A DNA stretch of 64,000 bases from Gordonia amarae NBRC 15530 (GTDB taxonomy: Bacteria > Actinomycetota > Actinomycetes > Mycobacteriales > Mycobacteriaceae): positions 1 through 64,000 of the forward strand of contig NZ_BAED01000009.1 in assembly GCF_000241345.1 (NCBI RefSeq). Reading direction: 5' to 3'. Below are positions 9,136 to 19,254 of this stretch, one piece after another. The stretch's first letter is position 1; every line of letters starts with the position of its first letter. The notes under the pieces are model-generated. The model had not been told where the DNA came from and made no database searches. It saw only the letters and a program-made list of their open reading frames with translations. A program made the position numbers and the translations under genes.

Positions 9136-9816
9136 CTACGGCAGCCGCCAGTCGACGGGATCGGCCCCCAGGTCCTCCAGCGCCTCGTTGGCCTTGCTGA
9201 AGGGCCGGGAGCCGAAGAACCCGCGACTGGCGGACAACGGCGACGGGTGCACGGACTTGATCACCGGCACATCCGGCAGCCACTCCTCCAGGCTTTGCGC
9301 GTCCCGGCCCCACAGGATCGCCACCAACGGCTCGCCCTCGCGCGCGACGAGGGCTTTGATGGCGCACTCGGTGACCTGCTCCCAGCCCTTCTTGCGGTGC
9401 GAACCGGGTTCGCCGGGCTGCACAGTGAGCACCCTGTTGAGGAGCAGCACGCCGTTGCTCGCCCACGGCGTGAGATCGCCGTTTGCGGGCATCGGATAGC
9501 CGAGGTCCTGGCAGTATTCGGTGTAGATGTTGGACAGCGACCGCGGGATCGGCGAAACCTCAGGCGCCACAGAGAAGCTCAGGCCCACAGCGTGCCCCGG
9601 CGTCGGATACGGGTCCTGCCCGACGATCAGCACCCGCACGTCGTCGAACGGATAGGTGAAGGCGCGCAACACATTCGCACCCGCCGGCAGGTACTTACGA
9701 CCGGCCGCGACCTCGTCCCGAAGGAACTGGCCCATCTGCGTCACCAGCGGCTCAACGGGGGCCAGCGCCTCCGCCCACCCCGGATCGATCAGCTCCGACA
9801 GGGGTTTCGGGCTCAA
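9136..9816 (-). CDS. ung: Uracil-DNA glycosylase
   Basis: Removes uracil from DNA as the first step of base excision repair. The 226-residue family 1 enzyme has the catalytic water-activating loop GQDPYP (66-71) and the minor-groove intercalation loop [14 protein letters not shown]. It starts at TTG, supported by an AGGAG site six bases upstream and by a TTGA overlap with the stop of the upstream carbonic-anhydrase-like gene. In M. tuberculosis ung (Rv2976c) is likewise beside thiL. Confidence 0.96.
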   Translation of the reverse strand: MSPKPLSELIDPGWAEALAPVEPLVTQMGQFLRDEVAAGRKYLPAGANVLRAFTYPFDDVRVLIVGQDPYPTPGHAVGLSFSVAPEVSPIPRSLSNIYTEYCQDLGYPMPANGDLTPWASNGVLLLNRVLTVQPGEPGSHRKKGWEQVTECAIKALVAREGEPLVAILWGRDAQSLEEWLPDVPVIKSVHPSPLSASRGFFGSRPFSKANEALEDLGADPVDWRLP

Positions 9817-10340
9817 TCAAGTCTCCTGAGCTCGTTGCGGTAGAACTGGGCGTTCTCGTAGTACATATCGGCGTTCAGCGTCAGATGCCCTTCCGGCACC
9901 TCGTAGCCCTGCCTGATCTTCGCCGGCACCCCCAGCGCCATCTCGCGCGGGCCGACGGTGAAGCCGAAGGGGATCACCGCACCCGCACCGACGATCGCGC
10001 CGTCACCGATCACCGAGCCGTTGAGCACGATCGAGCCGGAGGCGATGAGGACGTCGTCGCCGATCGTCGCCCCTTCGATGTGGGCGTTGTGGCCGACGAC
10101 GCAGCCCTCACCGATCACGGTGGCGTCGACCATCGTGCAGTGGATGACGGTGCCGTCCTGAATGTTGCTGCGGGCGCCGATGGTGATGTTGCCGTAGTCG
10201 CCGCGCAGGACCGCGCCCGGCCACACCGACACGCCGTCGCCGAGGGTCACCGCGCCGATCACGGTCGCGTCGGGGTGAACGTACGCGTCCTTACCCAGAA
10301 CGGGTTCGCGGTCGCCGAGTGCATAGATCGCCATGTCCAC
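9813..10340 (-). CDS. Gamma-carbonic-anhydrase-like hexapeptide-repeat protein
   Basis: A left-handed beta-helix protein of 175 residues, with hexapeptide repeats from about 20 to 140 and a C-terminal helix. Gamma carbonic anhydrases bind zinc through three His residues at trimer interfaces. Two are in place (H67 in GTVIHCT, H84 in VVGHNA). The third position, five residues after H84, is Glu (E89), and a new His appears at 87 (GHNAHIEG). Activity as a carbonic anhydrase is therefore uncertain. Start GTG at 10340, with an ATG two codons later as the alternative; no clear ribosome site, so translation may be leaderless. It overlaps ung by four bases. Confidence 0.85.
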   Translation of the reverse strand: MDMAIYALGDREPVLGKDAYVHPDATVIGAVTLGDGVSVWPGAVLRGDYGNITIGARSNIQDGTVIHCTMVDATVIGEGCVVGHNAHIEGATIGDDVLIASGSIVLNGSVIGDGAIVGAGAVIPFGFTVGPREMALGVPAKIRQGYEVPEGHLTLNADMYYENAQFYRNELRRLD

Positions 10341-10400
10341 GATCTAACCATCGAGACCGCTCACTCGGTTCCTAGGCTCCCGGCACCTCCTGGGCTCCCG

Positions 10401-11435
10401 TCACTCCTGGGCTCCCGGCCCGAACGACTGCCAGCCCCGCACCGCCCCCGCGGACACACCGTCGACGACAACTCCGTGGCCGGGAGGGTGGACCTCGCCG
10501 ATGACGGTCCAGCCGTCAGGTACCTGCCCAGGCTGCGCGAACGCGGCCAGCAATTGGTGGTCCTCACCGCCCGCGAGCACCCAGTCGGTCGCATCGACCC
10601 CGAGTGCGGCGGCCGCCTCGGCGAGACCGGCCGGCCTGGGCACGGACCCCGAATCGACGGCCACCGAGACACCCGACTTATCCGCGAGGGTGATCAGTTC
10701 CTCGATCAGGCCGTCGGAGATATCTGTCATCGCCCGTGCGCCTGCCCGGGCCGCGACCACCCCCTGTGCCAGGTCCGGGCCGGGGACGCGGAACGCGGAC
10801 ACGAAAGCAGGAAAGGTCTCGCGCGGTCCGGGGCGGCCGGACAGAAGGATCGCCAGCCCCGCCGCCGACGCGCCCAGCGGCCCGCTGACCGCCAGCGTGT
10901 CTCCGGGCCGGGCACCGCCGAGGAGCACGGGTGCACGGCCGTCCATCGCGCCGAGCGCGGTCACCGTGATGACAATCTGGCTCGCGGCGACCAGATCACC
11001 GCCGAGCACGACCGCACCCAGGTCGCGGGCGGCTCCGGCGATACCGCGGTTGATCTCCGTCACCACCGCCACGTCCGTCGACCCAGGGACCGCGATCGAC
11101 ACCACGACCCCGGTGATCCGCGCACCCATCGCGGCGACGTCGGCGACCGACTGCACCACCGCCCGCGCACCGATCTCCCGGGGCGACGACAGGTCGAGCC
11201 GGAAGTGCCGCCCCTCAACGATCGTGTCGGTGCTGATGGCGGTGTCGCCCGACGCGGCGAAGACGGCGGCGTCGTCGCCGGTACCCACGACAGTGATATC
11301 GGACGCGCCGGCGCCCCGGGCGGCAGACTCGTCGACGGCACCGATCAGTTCGGCGAGTACGGCCCGTTCGCCCACGTCACCGACAGTCCGGCCGACCGGC
11401 CGGGACGTGCTCCGGCCGGGAACGGAAGATTCCAC
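10401..11435 (-). CDS. thiL: Thiamine-monophosphate kinase
   Basis: Phosphorylates thiamine monophosphate to the cofactor thiamine diphosphate, the last step of thiamine synthesis. The 344-residue protein shows the AIR-synthase-like fold with VGTGDDAAVF, the substrate/Mg loop STDTIVEGRHF and GARAVVQSVADVAAMGA. I chose the GTG at 11435 because GAGGAG lies five bases upstream; the open frame extends further but the extra sequence is not thiL-like. The stop region overlaps a triplicated CGGGAGCC-type short repeat (about 10370-10420) of no obvious function. Confidence 0.94.
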   Translation of the reverse strand: MESSVPGRSTSRPVGRTVGDVGERAVLAELIGAVDESAARGAGASDITVVGTGDDAAVFAASGDTAISTDTIVEGRHFRLDLSSPREIGARAVVQSVADVAAMGARITGVVVSIAVPGSTDVAVVTEINRGIAGAARDLGAVVLGGDLVAASQIVITVTALGAMDGRAPVLLGGARPGDTLAVSGPLGASAAGLAILLSGRPGPRETFPAFVSAFRVPGPDLAQGVVAARAGARAMTDISDGLIEELITLADKSGVSVAVDSGSVPRPAGLAEAAAALGVDATDWVLAGGEDHQLLAAFAQPGQVPDGWTVIGEVHPPGHGVVVDGVSAGAVRGWQSFGPGAQE

Positions 11436-11632
11436 AGCTTCTCCTCGCCGGCGCGCTTGAGTCGCGCACACCTGCGTTGTCAGTGACAATATGGCGACAG
11501 TGTAAGGGTCGGTACAGCGCGTACCGGCGTCATGCCATGGCGGCAATGCTGCCGGTGCCGGGTGGTCACCACGGCGCCGTCGGTCGGACACAGCGCCGGT
11601 ACCCTGGTGCCGGCAGAAGACGGAGGACGCGA

Positions 11633-11869
11633 GTGGTCCAGGCATACATCCTGATCCAGACCGAGGTGGGGCGGGCCGCACTGGCCGCCGCGGCGATCGC
11701 ACAGATCAGTGGAGTGTCCTCATCCGAGGAGGTCAGCGGCCCCTACGACGTGATCGTTCGCGTCGAAACCACCGATGCGACCAGGCTCACCGACGACATC
11801 GTGCCGCAGATCCAGAAGGTCGACGGCATCACCCGGACCCTGACCTGCCCGGTCGTCGGCGCACGCTGA
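11633..11869 (+). CDS. Stand-alone Lrp/AsnC ligand-binding (RAM) domain protein
   Basis: The 78-residue protein consists only of the alpha/beta ligand-binding domain of Lrp/AsnC regulators (VQAYILIQTEVGRA ... SGPYDVIVRVET). There is no helix-turn-helix. Such single-domain proteins form dimers or larger rings that bind amino acids; a DNA-binding role is not expected. GTG start with GGAGG ribosome site. It lies between divergent thiL and the DUF3515 gene. Confidence 0.85.
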   Translation: MVQAYILIQTEVGRAALAAAAIAQISGVSSSEEVSGPYDVIVRVETTDATRLTDDIVPQIQKVDGITRTLTCPVVGAR

Positions 11870-11951
11870 CCCGGTCGATGGTGCGATCGGCAGACCACGG
11901 CCGCACCCGCGCCGGAGCAGCCCGCCCGCGGCGCGTTTAGCCTTGACGGTT

Positions 11952-12560
11952 GTGAACGACTCTGGATCCGAGCAGCCCGACGACGGCCCGGTGAGCGAAG
12001 GCGGCCACGCGTCCACATCGGGGCCGGAGAAATCCAGCCCGGCAATCACGTCCCACGACCGGGAACCGCGGCGCCTCAGCCCGGCGCTCGTGGCCACCCT
12101 CATCGCCATTCCGGTGATGGTGCTGACGTTCTTCGTCGTGGTGGCGGCCCTCAAACCCGACGGCGAATCGAATCCGGTCGAGTCGCTCGCCGCGCCGCAG
12201 TCTGATTCGCCCGACTGCGCGAAGCTGGTCGCCGCCCTGCCCGAACGCTTCGACGGGTTCTCCGACAAGAAGACCGGCGACGGGATCGTCCGCTACACCA
12301 GTGACGACGGTGACATCATCGTGCGGTGCGGGGTGGAGCGGCCCAAGGATCTCGCACCCACCAGCGCCCTGCAGGTGGTCAACCCGGTGCAGTGGTTCAT
12401 GACCGACACCCGGGAGGGCTCCGGTCAGGCGTACGTGGCCGTCGACCGCCGCCCCTATGTGGCGCTGTGGCTCCCGATCACCGCCGGCAACGCGCCCATC
12501 ACCGACGTCTCCACGGCCATCAGCAAGGCGTTGCCTGTGGCCCCGCTCGAGTTCGGCTGA
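11952..12560 (+). CDS. DUF3515 membrane-anchored protein
   Basis: About 202 residues: a disordered acidic N-terminus (1-40), one membrane helix (LVATLIAIPVMVLTFFVVVA, about 50-69) and an extracytoplasmic domain with two Cys (one in DCAKLVAALP, one in VRCGVERP). This matches the DUF3515 family of Mycobacteriales (Rv2980 at the same position in M. tuberculosis), whose function is not established. A GTG at 11952 is preferred; a TTG nine bases upstream is an alternative. No clear ribosome site is seen. Confidence 0.85.
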   Translation: MNDSGSEQPDDGPVSEGGHASTSGPEKSSPAITSHDREPRRLSPALVATLIAIPVMVLTFFVVVAALKPDGESNPVESLAAPQSDSPDCAKLVAALPERFDGFSDKKTGDGIVRYTSDDGDIIVRCGVERPKDLAPTSALQVVNPVQWFMTDTREGSGQAYVAVDRRPYVALWLPITAGNAPITDVSTAISKALPVAPLEFG

Positions 12561-12581
12561 GTGCGGGGGCGCCCCGGCCGA

Positions 12582-13598
12582 TCAGGCGGTGGGGTGGCCG
12601 TAGGTCTCCGGCTTGCGGCTGCGGCCGAGCAGGAAGACACCCGCCTCGCGGGTCGACATCCCCTCGTGGCACACCGCCGCCACCGCGTCGGTCAGCGGCA
12701 TCTCCACCCCGTACTTCTGGGCGAGCGCCCGCACCGAGACACACGACTTGACCCCCTCGGCAACCTGCCCGTTGGTGGCCGCCTGCGCCTCCTCCATAGT
12801 CGCCCCCTCCCCCAGCTTGGCGCCGAAGGTACGGTTGCGCGACAGCGGCGACGAGCAGGTGGCGACGAGATCGCCGATGCCGGCCAGGCCCGCGAAGGTC
12901 TCGGGCTGCGCGCCGAGCGCGAGCCCGAGCCGGATGGTCTCGGCCAGACCCCGCGTGATGATGGTGGCGAGCGTGTTCATGCCGAAACCCATGCCGCCGG
13001 CCATGCCGCATGCCAGCGCGATCACATTCTTGACGGCACCGCCGATCTCGACGCCCACGACGTCGGTGTTGGTGTACGGCCGGAAGTAGCCTGTGGAGAA
13101 CGCGACCTGCAGTTGCTTGGCGCGTTCCTCGTCGGAGCAGGCGATCACAGTCGCGGCGGGCTGTTGCTCGGCCACCTCGCGGGCCAGATTGGGGCCGCTG
13201 AGGACGGCGATCTGCTCGGCCGGGAAACCGCTGACCTCACCGATCACCTCGGTCATCCGCAGCAGCGTGCTGGTCTCGACGCCTTTGGCCAGCGACACCA
13301 GAGACGCGGTGGGCTGCAGGTACTCACGCCAGTGGGCGAGGTTGGCGCGCAGTGACTGCGACGGCACCGCGCACACGACGATCTCGGCGCCCGCAAGCGC
13401 CTCAGAGACTGACGACGTCGCGGTCAGCGTCTCGGGCAGCACGATCCCCTGCAGATAGTCGGGGTTGGTGTGCGAGGCGTTGACGGCCTCGGCCAGCTCC
13501 GGGCGGCGTGCCCACATCGTGGTGTCGACCCCCGCGTCGACCAGCACTTTCGCGGTCGCCGTCCCCCACGATCCGGATCCCATCACCACGGCACGCAC
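12582..13598 (-). CDS. gpsA: NAD(P)H-dependent glycerol-3-phosphate dehydrogenase
   Basis: Reduces dihydroxyacetone phosphate to sn-glycerol 3-phosphate for phospholipid synthesis; cytoplasmic. The 338-residue protein has an N-terminal Rossmann motif GSGSWGTA (7-14), the AKGVE segment and the catalytic Lys in [13 protein letters not shown], with a helical C-terminal domain. The GTG at 13598 is chosen from an AGAGG site seven bases upstream and from family length. In M. tuberculosis a ddl gene separates DUF3515 and gpsA; here only 21 bp separate their ends. Confidence 0.95.
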   Translation of the reverse strand: MRAVVMGSGSWGTATAKVLVDAGVDTTMWARRPELAEAVNASHTNPDYLQGIVLPETLTATSSVSEALAGAEIVVCAVPSQSLRANLAHWREYLQPTASLVSLAKGVETSTLLRMTEVIGEVSGFPAEQIAVLSGPNLAREVAEQQPAATVIACSDEERAKQLQVAFSTGYFRPYTNTDVVGVEIGGAVKNVIALACGMAGGMGFGMNTLATIITRGLAETIRLGLALGAQPETFAGLAGIGDLVATCSSPLSRNRTFGAKLGEGATMEEAQAATNGQVAEGVKSCVSVRALAQKYGVEMPLTDAVAAVCHEGMSTREAGVFLLGRSRKPETYGHPTA

Positions 13599-13760
13599 AC
13601 GATGTCCTCTCGCCGGTCCACACACGTTCGGGCGGAGCCGGATTCCGGCCCCGCCATACCTACCGACACAGTAGCCGCCGGACGCCGGGGACCGGGCGGA
13701 CATCTGCGCGCGGTCCGTTCGGTCCGGGCGGCGCCGTCGCGGACCCGCGCGGTGTCGGCC

Positions 13761-14495
13761 ATGATGGAGGCCATGACCTTGCCAGCCGGCGCGATCCTGG
13801 CCGTGAAATCCCTGGCCGGCGCCAAGTCCCGCCTCACCGGCTGGGATGACGAGCGCAGGCGCGCACTCGTGACCGCGATGCTCGCCGACACCATCGCCGC
13901 GATCCACGCGGCCGGCTGCACCCGGGTCCTGGTGATCTCGCCCGACCCTGCGGTCCTCGAGGAGGCGGCGGCCTGCGGCGCGGCGGGAGTGCGCGAAGAC
14001 GGCGACGGCCCCGGCGGACTCAACCGCGCGATGGCCGACGGGATCGCCGCCGCCCGCCGGCGCTGGCCAGAGGTGCGGCGCGTCGCTCTCGTCCAGGCAG
14101 ACCTGCCCGCCGCCACCGGCACCCAGCTCCGCGCGGCCCTGGCCGCGGCCGCACCGTACCGCCAGGCCTTCGTCGCCGATCGCCGCGGCGACGGAACCGC
14201 ACTGCTCGTCCGCGACGCCGACCTGGCCACACCGACCCGCTTCGGTCCTGATTCCGCCGCACTGCACCGCCGTGACGGCCTCACCGAACTCGATCCGGCA
14301 CATACCCTCTGGGCGGGTCTGCGCAACGATGTCGACACCGCCGACGATCTGGACGCGGCCCTCGAACTCGGGGTGGGTGAGCGCACCGCCGCGGTCGTCG
14401 GTGACCTGCCGGGTGACCACAGTGCCGCCGACGCCGGACAAAGTTCACCCACCGCACGCCGCCCCGCGCGCGGATGCGTCATGATTGACAGGTGA
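13761..14495 (+). CDS. fbiD: Phosphoenolpyruvate guanylyltransferase (coenzyme F420 biosynthesis)
   Basis: FbiD/CofC activates phosphoenolpyruvate (or 2-phospholactate) with GTP to make the intermediate that FbiA attaches to the deazaflavin Fo, leading to coenzyme F420. The protein of about 244 residues has the MobA-like nucleotidyltransferase features: an N-terminal [20 protein letters not shown] and [11 protein letters not shown], and NDVDTADDL near the end. Three ATG codons (13761, 13764, 13773) are possible starts. The stop overlaps the ppk GTG (GTGA), so the two are coupled. The same order, gpsA-fbiD-ppk, is found in mycobacteria. Confidence 0.88.
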   Translation: MMEAMTLPAGAILAVKSLAGAKSRLTGWDDERRRALVTAMLADTIAAIHAAGCTRVLVISPDPAVLEEAAACGAAGVREDGDGPGGLNRAMADGIAAARRRWPEVRRVALVQADLPAATGTQLRAALAAAAPYRQAFVADRRGDGTALLVRDADLATPTRFGPDSAALHRRDGLTELDPAHTLWAGLRNDVDTADDLDAALELGVGERTAAVVGDLPGDHSAADAGQSSPTARRPARGCVMIDR

Positions 14496-16723
14496 GCCCT
14501 GCCGACGACACCGCAAGCCCCGACAGCGTCAACACACTTCCCTCCGCACCCGTGGACGGTGCGGTGACCTCGATCCCCGGAGCACCGCCGGCGGCGACGC
14601 TCAGTCCCGATGAACTCACCGATCTCCCCGACGATCGTTACCTCAACCGGGAATTGAGTTGGCTGGACTTCAACTCCAGGGTGCTGGCGCTCGCCGAGGA
14701 CACGTCGCAGCCGCTGCTGGAGCGGGCCAAGTTCCTGGCGATTTTCGCGTCGAATCTCGACGAGTTCTTCATGGTGCGCGTGGCCGGCCTCAAACGTCGC
14801 GACGAGACCGGGCTGTCGGTGCGTTCGGCGGACGGCCTGTCACCGCGGGAACAGTTGCAGCGCATCGCCGGACGCACCCAGACCATCGCCGACCGGCATG
14901 CGCGCGTGTTCCTCGACATGGTGCAACCGGAGTTGGCGGAGAACAACATTCATGTGGTCGGCTGGAAGGACCTGTCGCCACAGCAGCGCGAACGCCTCGT
15001 GGAACACTTCCACGAGGAGGTGTTCCCCGTGCTCACCCCGCTGGCCGTCGACCCTGCCCACCCGTTCCCCTACATCAGCAGCCTGAGCCTGAACCTTGCT
15101 GTGACGGTGCGGGATTCACCTGAGGGCCCCGAGCACTTCGCGCGTGTGAAGGTGCCCGACAATGTGAAGCGATTCGTCCGTGTCGACGACCTGATCCCCG
15201 ATCCCGACGCCTCGGACGAGGTGCCCGCGAAGGCTGTCTTCCTGCCCACCGAACGGTTGATCGCGGCCAACCTCGAGCACCTGTTCCCTGGCATGGAGAT
15301 CGCCGACTGTCACGCGTTCCGCGTCACCCGCAACGCCGATTTCGAGGTCGACGAGGACCGCGACGAGGATCTGCTGCAGGCCCTCGAACGGGAGCTCGCC
15401 CGCAGGCGTTTCGGCTCCCCGGTGCGGCTCGAGGTGGCCGACGACATGAGCGAGCACATGCTCGAACTCCTGCTTCGTGAGCTCGATGTCAACCCCGCCG
15501 ACGTGATCCAGGTGCCCGGCCTGCTCGATCTGACCGCGCTGTTCGAAATCTACGGCGTCGACCGTCCTCAGTTGAAGGACCGCCCGTTCGTTCCCGCCAC
15601 CCACCCCGCCTTCGGCGAGCGCGAGACACCGCGCAGTATCTTCGCCACGCTCAATGAGGGCGACGTCCTGGTCCACCACCCGTACGACTCGTTCTCCACC
15701 AGCGTCCAGCGGTTCATCGAGCAGGCCGCGGCCGACCCGCAGGTGCTGGCCATCAAGCAAACCCTGTACCGCACGTCCGGCGCATCGGGCGATTCGCCGA
15801 TCGTCAACGCGCTCATCGACGCCGCGGAGGCCGGCAAACAGGTTGTGGCGCTGGTGGAGCTGAAGGCCCGCTTCGACGAACAGGCCAATATCCGCTGGGC
15901 CCGCAAACTCGAACAGGCGGGCGTGCACGTCGTGTACGGTCTCGTCGGACTCAAAACCCACTGCAAGACCTGCCTTGTGGTGCGCCGCGAGGGCTCGACG
16001 ATCAAACGCTACTGCCACATCGGCACCGGAAACTACAATCCCAAGACAGCCCGCCTGTATGAAGACATGGGCCTGTTCACGGCCGCACCGGATGTGGGCG
16101 CCGACCTCACCGACCTGTTCAATACGCTCACCGGCTACTCCCGCAAGACCGAGTACCGCAACATCCTGGTGGCGCCGAACGGGATCCGGTCGGGCATCAT
16201 CGACCGCATCAATGTCGAGATCGAGCGGGGCCGGGCCGGCGACGAGCGCGCCCGGGTGCAGTTGAAGGCCAACGCCCTGGTCGACGAGCAGATCATCGAC
16301 GCGCTCTACCGTGCCTCGCAGGCCGGCGTGCCCGTCGAGGTGATGGTCCGGGGCATCTGCGCGCTGCGGCCCGGCATGCCGGGGATCAGCGACAACATCG
16401 TCGTGCGCTCCATTCTCGGCCAGTTCCTGGAACATTCGCGCATCCTGCATTTCGGCGCCGCGAACGAATACTGGATCGGGTCGGCCGACATGATGCACCG
16501 CAATCTCGACCGCCGCGTCGAGGTGATGGTGCAGGTGCGCGACGCGCACTCGGTCGCCGAGATCCGGGACATGTTCGAGTCCGCCTTCGACGCCCGCACC
16601 CGATGCTGGGCGTTGCAGTCGGACGGCAGCTGGGTGGCCTCCCCCGCTGCGGGTGAGGAAGTCCGCGACCATCAGCTGCAGATGATCAAGCGGCACCGGC
16701 GCAGGCCCGAACGGTCCGCCTGA
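14492..16723 (+). CDS. ppk: Polyphosphate kinase 1
   Basis: Reversibly polymerises the gamma-phosphate of ATP into inorganic polyphosphate. The 743-residue protein has the N, head, C1 and C2 domains in order. The autophosphorylated His is in [14 protein letters not shown] (about 509) and the second essential His in SRILHFG (about 653). The N-terminal 45 residues are a Pro/Asp-rich extension. Start GTG overlaps the fbiD stop. mutT1 follows after 6 bp. Confidence 0.97.
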   Translation: MSPADDTASPDSVNTLPSAPVDGAVTSIPGAPPAATLSPDELTDLPDDRYLNRELSWLDFNSRVLALAEDTSQPLLERAKFLAIFASNLDEFFMVRVAGLKRRDETGLSVRSADGLSPREQLQRIAGRTQTIADRHARVFLDMVQPELAENNIHVVGWKDLSPQQRERLVEHFHEEVFPVLTPLAVDPAHPFPYISSLSLNLAVTVRDSPEGPEHFARVKVPDNVKRFVRVDDLIPDPDASDEVPAKAVFLPTERLIAANLEHLFPGMEIADCHAFRVTRNADFEVDEDRDEDLLQALERELARRRFGSPVRLEVADDMSEHMLELLLRELDVNPADVIQVPGLLDLTALFEIYGVDRPQLKDRPFVPATHPAFGERETPRSIFATLNEGDVLVHHPYDSFSTSVQRFIEQAAADPQVLAIKQTLYRTSGASGDSPIVNALIDAAEAGKQVVALVELKARFDEQANIRWARKLEQAGVHVVYGLVGLKTHCKTCLVVRREGSTIKRYCHIGTGNYNPKTARLYEDMGLFTAAPDVGADLTDLFNTLTGYSRKTEYRNILVAPNGIRSGIIDRINVEIERGRAGDERARVQLKANALVDEQIIDALYRASQAGVPVEVMVRGICALRPGMPGISDNIVVRSILGQFLEHSRILHFGAANEYWIGSADMMHRNLDRRVEVMVQVRDAHSVAEIRDMFESAFDARTRCWALQSDGSWVASPAAGEEVRDHQLQMIKRHRRRPERSA

Positions 16724-16729
16724 GCCGCC

Positions 16730-17701
16730 ATGTCGAAGAACACCACACCCGTGTGGGCCGCCGGGGGCGTGCTGTGGCGCAAGGGTTCCGGGGACCGGCC
16801 CGTCGAGGTGGGGCTGGTGCACCGGCCCCGCTACGACGACTGGTCACTGCCCAAGGGCAAGCTCAACCACGGTGAGACGCTCGCCGACACCGCGGTCCGT
16901 GAACTCGCCGAGGAAACCGGTTACGTTGTGCACCTCGGACGTTGGCTGCGCGACGTCGGTTACCGACTGCCCAAGGGTGACGACAAACGGGTCCGCTACT
17001 GGTCGGCACACGCGATCTCAGGCTCCTTCGAACCCAATCACGAGGTCGACCGGGTGTGCTGGTTCCCGGTCGGCACCGCGCGCGAACGCCTCAGTTACCG
17101 GCTCGACCGGGAGGTGCTCGACGAGTTCGCCCGGCTCCCCGCCGATCTGCACACCCTGCTGCTGGTGCGTCATGCGAAGGCCGGCAGCCGGTCGGAGTAC
17201 ACGGGCGACGACCGGATGCGGCCCCTCGACGGCACCGGGCGCGAGCAGGCAGCGGCGATGACGGCACTGCTGGCGGCTTTCGGGGCGCAGCAGCTGCACG
17301 CCGCGGATCGGCTGCGCTGCAGGCAAACCCTCGAACCGCTCGCCGAACGCCTGAATGTCCCGGTTCGGGACGAGCCCACGCTGTCGGAGGAAAGCTACCG
17401 CACCGGTCCCGATGCGGCGCTCGCCCGCATCACCGAGATCGCCACCGACCGTAAGCATGTCCATGCGGTGTGCAGCCAGGGCAAGGTGGTGCCGCCACTG
17501 CTTGCCGAATGGGCACGGCTCAGCGAGATCGCCCTGCCCGATGTCGGCAATCACAAGGGCAGCGTGTGGGTATTGACCCTCGACGGCCGGAATCTGGTGT
17601 CGGCCGACTACTTTGACAGCCCCCTGCCAGGTGCCGATCGTGCGCCCGACGGGTTCGCCTCGGGCGCTGTGTCTTCGATGACCCCGACCCCTGCCCCCTG
17701 A
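16730..17701 (+). CDS. mutT1: MutT1-type Nudix hydrolase fused to a histidine phosphatase domain
   Basis: The 323-residue two-domain protein has an N-terminal Nudix domain with an intact box (GKLNHGETLADT followed by AVRELAEETGY, about 43-65) and a C-terminal histidine phosphatase domain starting at LLVRHAKAG (about 143). The mycobacterial homologue (Rv2985) hydrolyses 8-oxo-GTP and 8-oxo-dGTP and also acts on diadenosine polyphosphates, using the second domain for the later phosphate removal. ppk-mutT1 is a conserved pair. Confidence 0.92.
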   Translation: MSKNTTPVWAAGGVLWRKGSGDRPVEVGLVHRPRYDDWSLPKGKLNHGETLADTAVRELAEETGYVVHLGRWLRDVGYRLPKGDDKRVRYWSAHAISGSFEPNHEVDRVCWFPVGTARERLSYRLDREVLDEFARLPADLHTLLLVRHAKAGSRSEYTGDDRMRPLDGTGREQAAAMTALLAAFGAQQLHAADRLRCRQTLEPLAERLNVPVRDEPTLSEESYRTGPDAALARITEIATDRKHVHAVCSQGKVVPPLLAEWARLSEIALPDVGNHKGSVWVLTLDGRNLVSADYFDSPLPGADRAPDGFASGAVSSMTPTPAP

Positions 17702-17741
17702 ACACATACCTGCGCTGACGCGGCCCCTACCCTGACATGGT

Positions 17742-17776
17742 CCTGCCCCCGACGGGGGAAGTCCGTCGGAGGCAGG
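17742..17776. terminator. Hairpin between convergent mutT1 and hupB
   Basis: A 14-bp stem with one mismatch (CCTGCCCCCGACGG against CCGTCGGAGGCAGG) and a 7-base loop, between the two stop codons. Confidence 0.7.
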
Positions 17777-17808
17777 AAGGGGCTGACGTATTCAGACCAG
17801 GGCTGTGA

Positions 17809-18414
17809 TCAGCGGGCGGTGCGGCGAGTGGTCTTGGCCGGCGCCTTCTTGGCCGCGGTGGTCTTCTTGGCCGCGGTCGTCTTCTTCGCCGCTGCGGTGG
17901 TCTTCTTGGCCGCGGTGGTGGTCTTCTTCGCGGCGGTGGTCTTCTTGGCCGCTGCCGCCGTAGTGGTCTTCTTCGCCGCCGCGGTGGTCTTCTTCGCCGC
18001 TGCCGCAGTGGTCTTCTTGGCCGCGGTGGTGGTCTTCTTCGCCGCGGTGGTCTTCTTCGCCGCGGCGGCCTTCTTCGCTGCCGCGGTGCTGGCCGCACTG
18101 CCGCGCTTGACGGCCGGGCCGTTGGCCGAAAGCTTCTGCTTTCCGGCGACGACGGCCTTGAACTGCGCGCCGGGACGGAAGGCCGGGACCGAGGTGGCGC
18201 GAACCTTCACGGTCTCGCCGGTGCGCGGGTTACGGGCCACACGCGGTGCGCGCTTGCGCTTCTCGAAGACGCCGAAGCCGGTGATGGTGACGCTCTCGCC
18301 GCGATGGACGGCGCGCACGATCGTGTCGACGACCAGTTCCACCGCCTCGGTGGCGGTCTTACGATCCGCGTCGAGCTTCTTGGTCAGCTCGTCAATGAGC
18401 TCTGCCTTGTTCAT
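17809..18414 (-). CDS. hupB: HU-family nucleoid protein with long lysine/alanine tail
   Basis: Abundant DNA-compacting protein. Residues 1-90 form a standard HU fold starting [11 protein letters not shown] and containing the DNA-binding arm with [11 protein letters not shown]. Residues from about 100 to 201 are a low-complexity tail of repeated AAKKT/AKKTTA units, histone-H1-like. This is the HupB architecture of Mycobacteriales, in which the tail binds DNA without sequence preference and is heavily modified. The repeat tract makes the DNA internally repetitive and open in several frames. Confidence 0.96.
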   Translation of the reverse strand: MNKAELIDELTKKLDADRKTATEAVELVVDTIVRAVHRGESVTITGFGVFEKRKRAPRVARNPRTGETVKVRATSVPAFRPGAQFKAVVAGKQKLSANGPAVKRGSAASTAAAKKAAAAKKTTAAKKTTTAAKKTTAAAAKKTTAAAKKTTTAAAAKKTTAAKKTTTAAKKTTAAAKKTTAAKKTTAAKKAPAKTTRRTAR

Positions 18415-18573
18415 GGGGATACCTCCGCAAGCCGTTGTGAACCATGGGAATATGGTCAGCTAACCACACACGGTAAACGTCAGAACCGAAAAGGTCCATC
18501 TTCCACACGAATTAGTGAGGCGTGTCCCGAAAGATCAAGGGGTGTGCGGCTTACCGGAAACCGCGTTCAAGAC

Positions 18574-18609
18574 CCTCGGGTATGGCACCCGAAGGTGCCA
18601 CACCCGAGG
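18574..18609 (-). terminator. Hairpin downstream of leuD
   Basis: Stem CCTCGGGT-a-TGGCACC with its complement GGTGCCA-c-ACCCGAGG and a 3-base loop, 9 bp beyond the leuD stop. No U-tract is evident. Confidence 0.7.
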
Positions 18610-18617
18610 CGCTCAGC

Positions 18618-19211
18618 TCAGGGCCGCAGCGTCGTCGGCTTCCACGACGGACGCGACTTCTCGTACGCGGAAATCGCTTCTACCTGGCGCAATGTCAGAC
18701 CGATGTCGTCCAGACCCTCCATCAGACGCCACCGGGTGTAGTCATCAATCGCCAACGGCACCACGAGGTCTCCGGCGGTCACCGTCTTATCCTCAAGGCT
18801 CACGGTCAGTTCCAGACCGGGCTCCTGCTCCAGACGCTTCCACAGGAGTTCCACATCGGACTGCTCGACCTGTGCGGCCACCAGACCCGCCTTGCCGGCG
18901 TTGCCGCGGAAGATGTCCGCGAAGCGGGAGGAGATGACCACCCGAAAGCCGAAGTCGGACAGCGCCCACACCGCGTGCTCACGGGAGGAGCCGGTGCCGA
19001 AGTCGGGGCCGGCGACCAGAACCGAACCGCGGCTCCAAGGTTCGTTGTTCAGGATGAAGTCGGGGTCGGCACGCCAGCCGGCGAACAGTCCGTCCTCGAA
19101 CCCGGTCCGGGTGACCCGCTTGAGGTACACGGCGGGGATGATCTGGTCGGTGTCGACGTTGCTGCGGCGCAGCGGCACACCGATGCCGGTGTGGGTGATA
19201 AAAGGTTGCAT
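18618..19211 (-). CDS. leuD: 3-isopropylmalate dehydratase small subunit
   Basis: Small (swivelling-domain) subunit of isopropylmalate isomerase, the second step of leucine synthesis; works with LeuC. The 197-residue protein has the signature [10 protein letters not shown] near residue 20 and [13 protein letters not shown] near 75. It follows leuC by 43 bp. Confidence 0.97.
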   Translation of the reverse strand: MQPFITHTGIGVPLRRSNVDTDQIIPAVYLKRVTRTGFEDGLFAGWRADPDFILNNEPWSRGSVLVAGPDFGTGSSREHAVWALSDFGFRVVISSRFADIFRGNAGKAGLVAAQVEQSDVELLWKRLEQEPGLELTVSLEDKTVTAGDLVVPLAIDDYTRWRLMEGLDDIGLTLRQVEAISAYEKSRPSWKPTTLRP

Positions 19212-19254
19212 GTCAAAGCTTTCGGTTGTCTAACGAGTTCGGGAAAGGCTGCGG

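Noticed and set aside
10370..10420. Triplicated CGGGAGCC-type repeat at the end of thiL
   Set aside because: Only about 18 bp per unit, three imperfect copies, no spacers of constant length; not a CRISPR and no further copies seen.
12582..14441. gpsA with a 280-residue N-terminal extension
   Set aside because: The extension is the antisense of fbiD; normal length and ribosome site support 13598.
17819..18463. Hydrophobic Ala/Val/Phe-rich reading frame opposite hupB
   Set aside because: It is the reverse complement of the AAKK repeat tail; it looks like membrane protein only because of that repeat.
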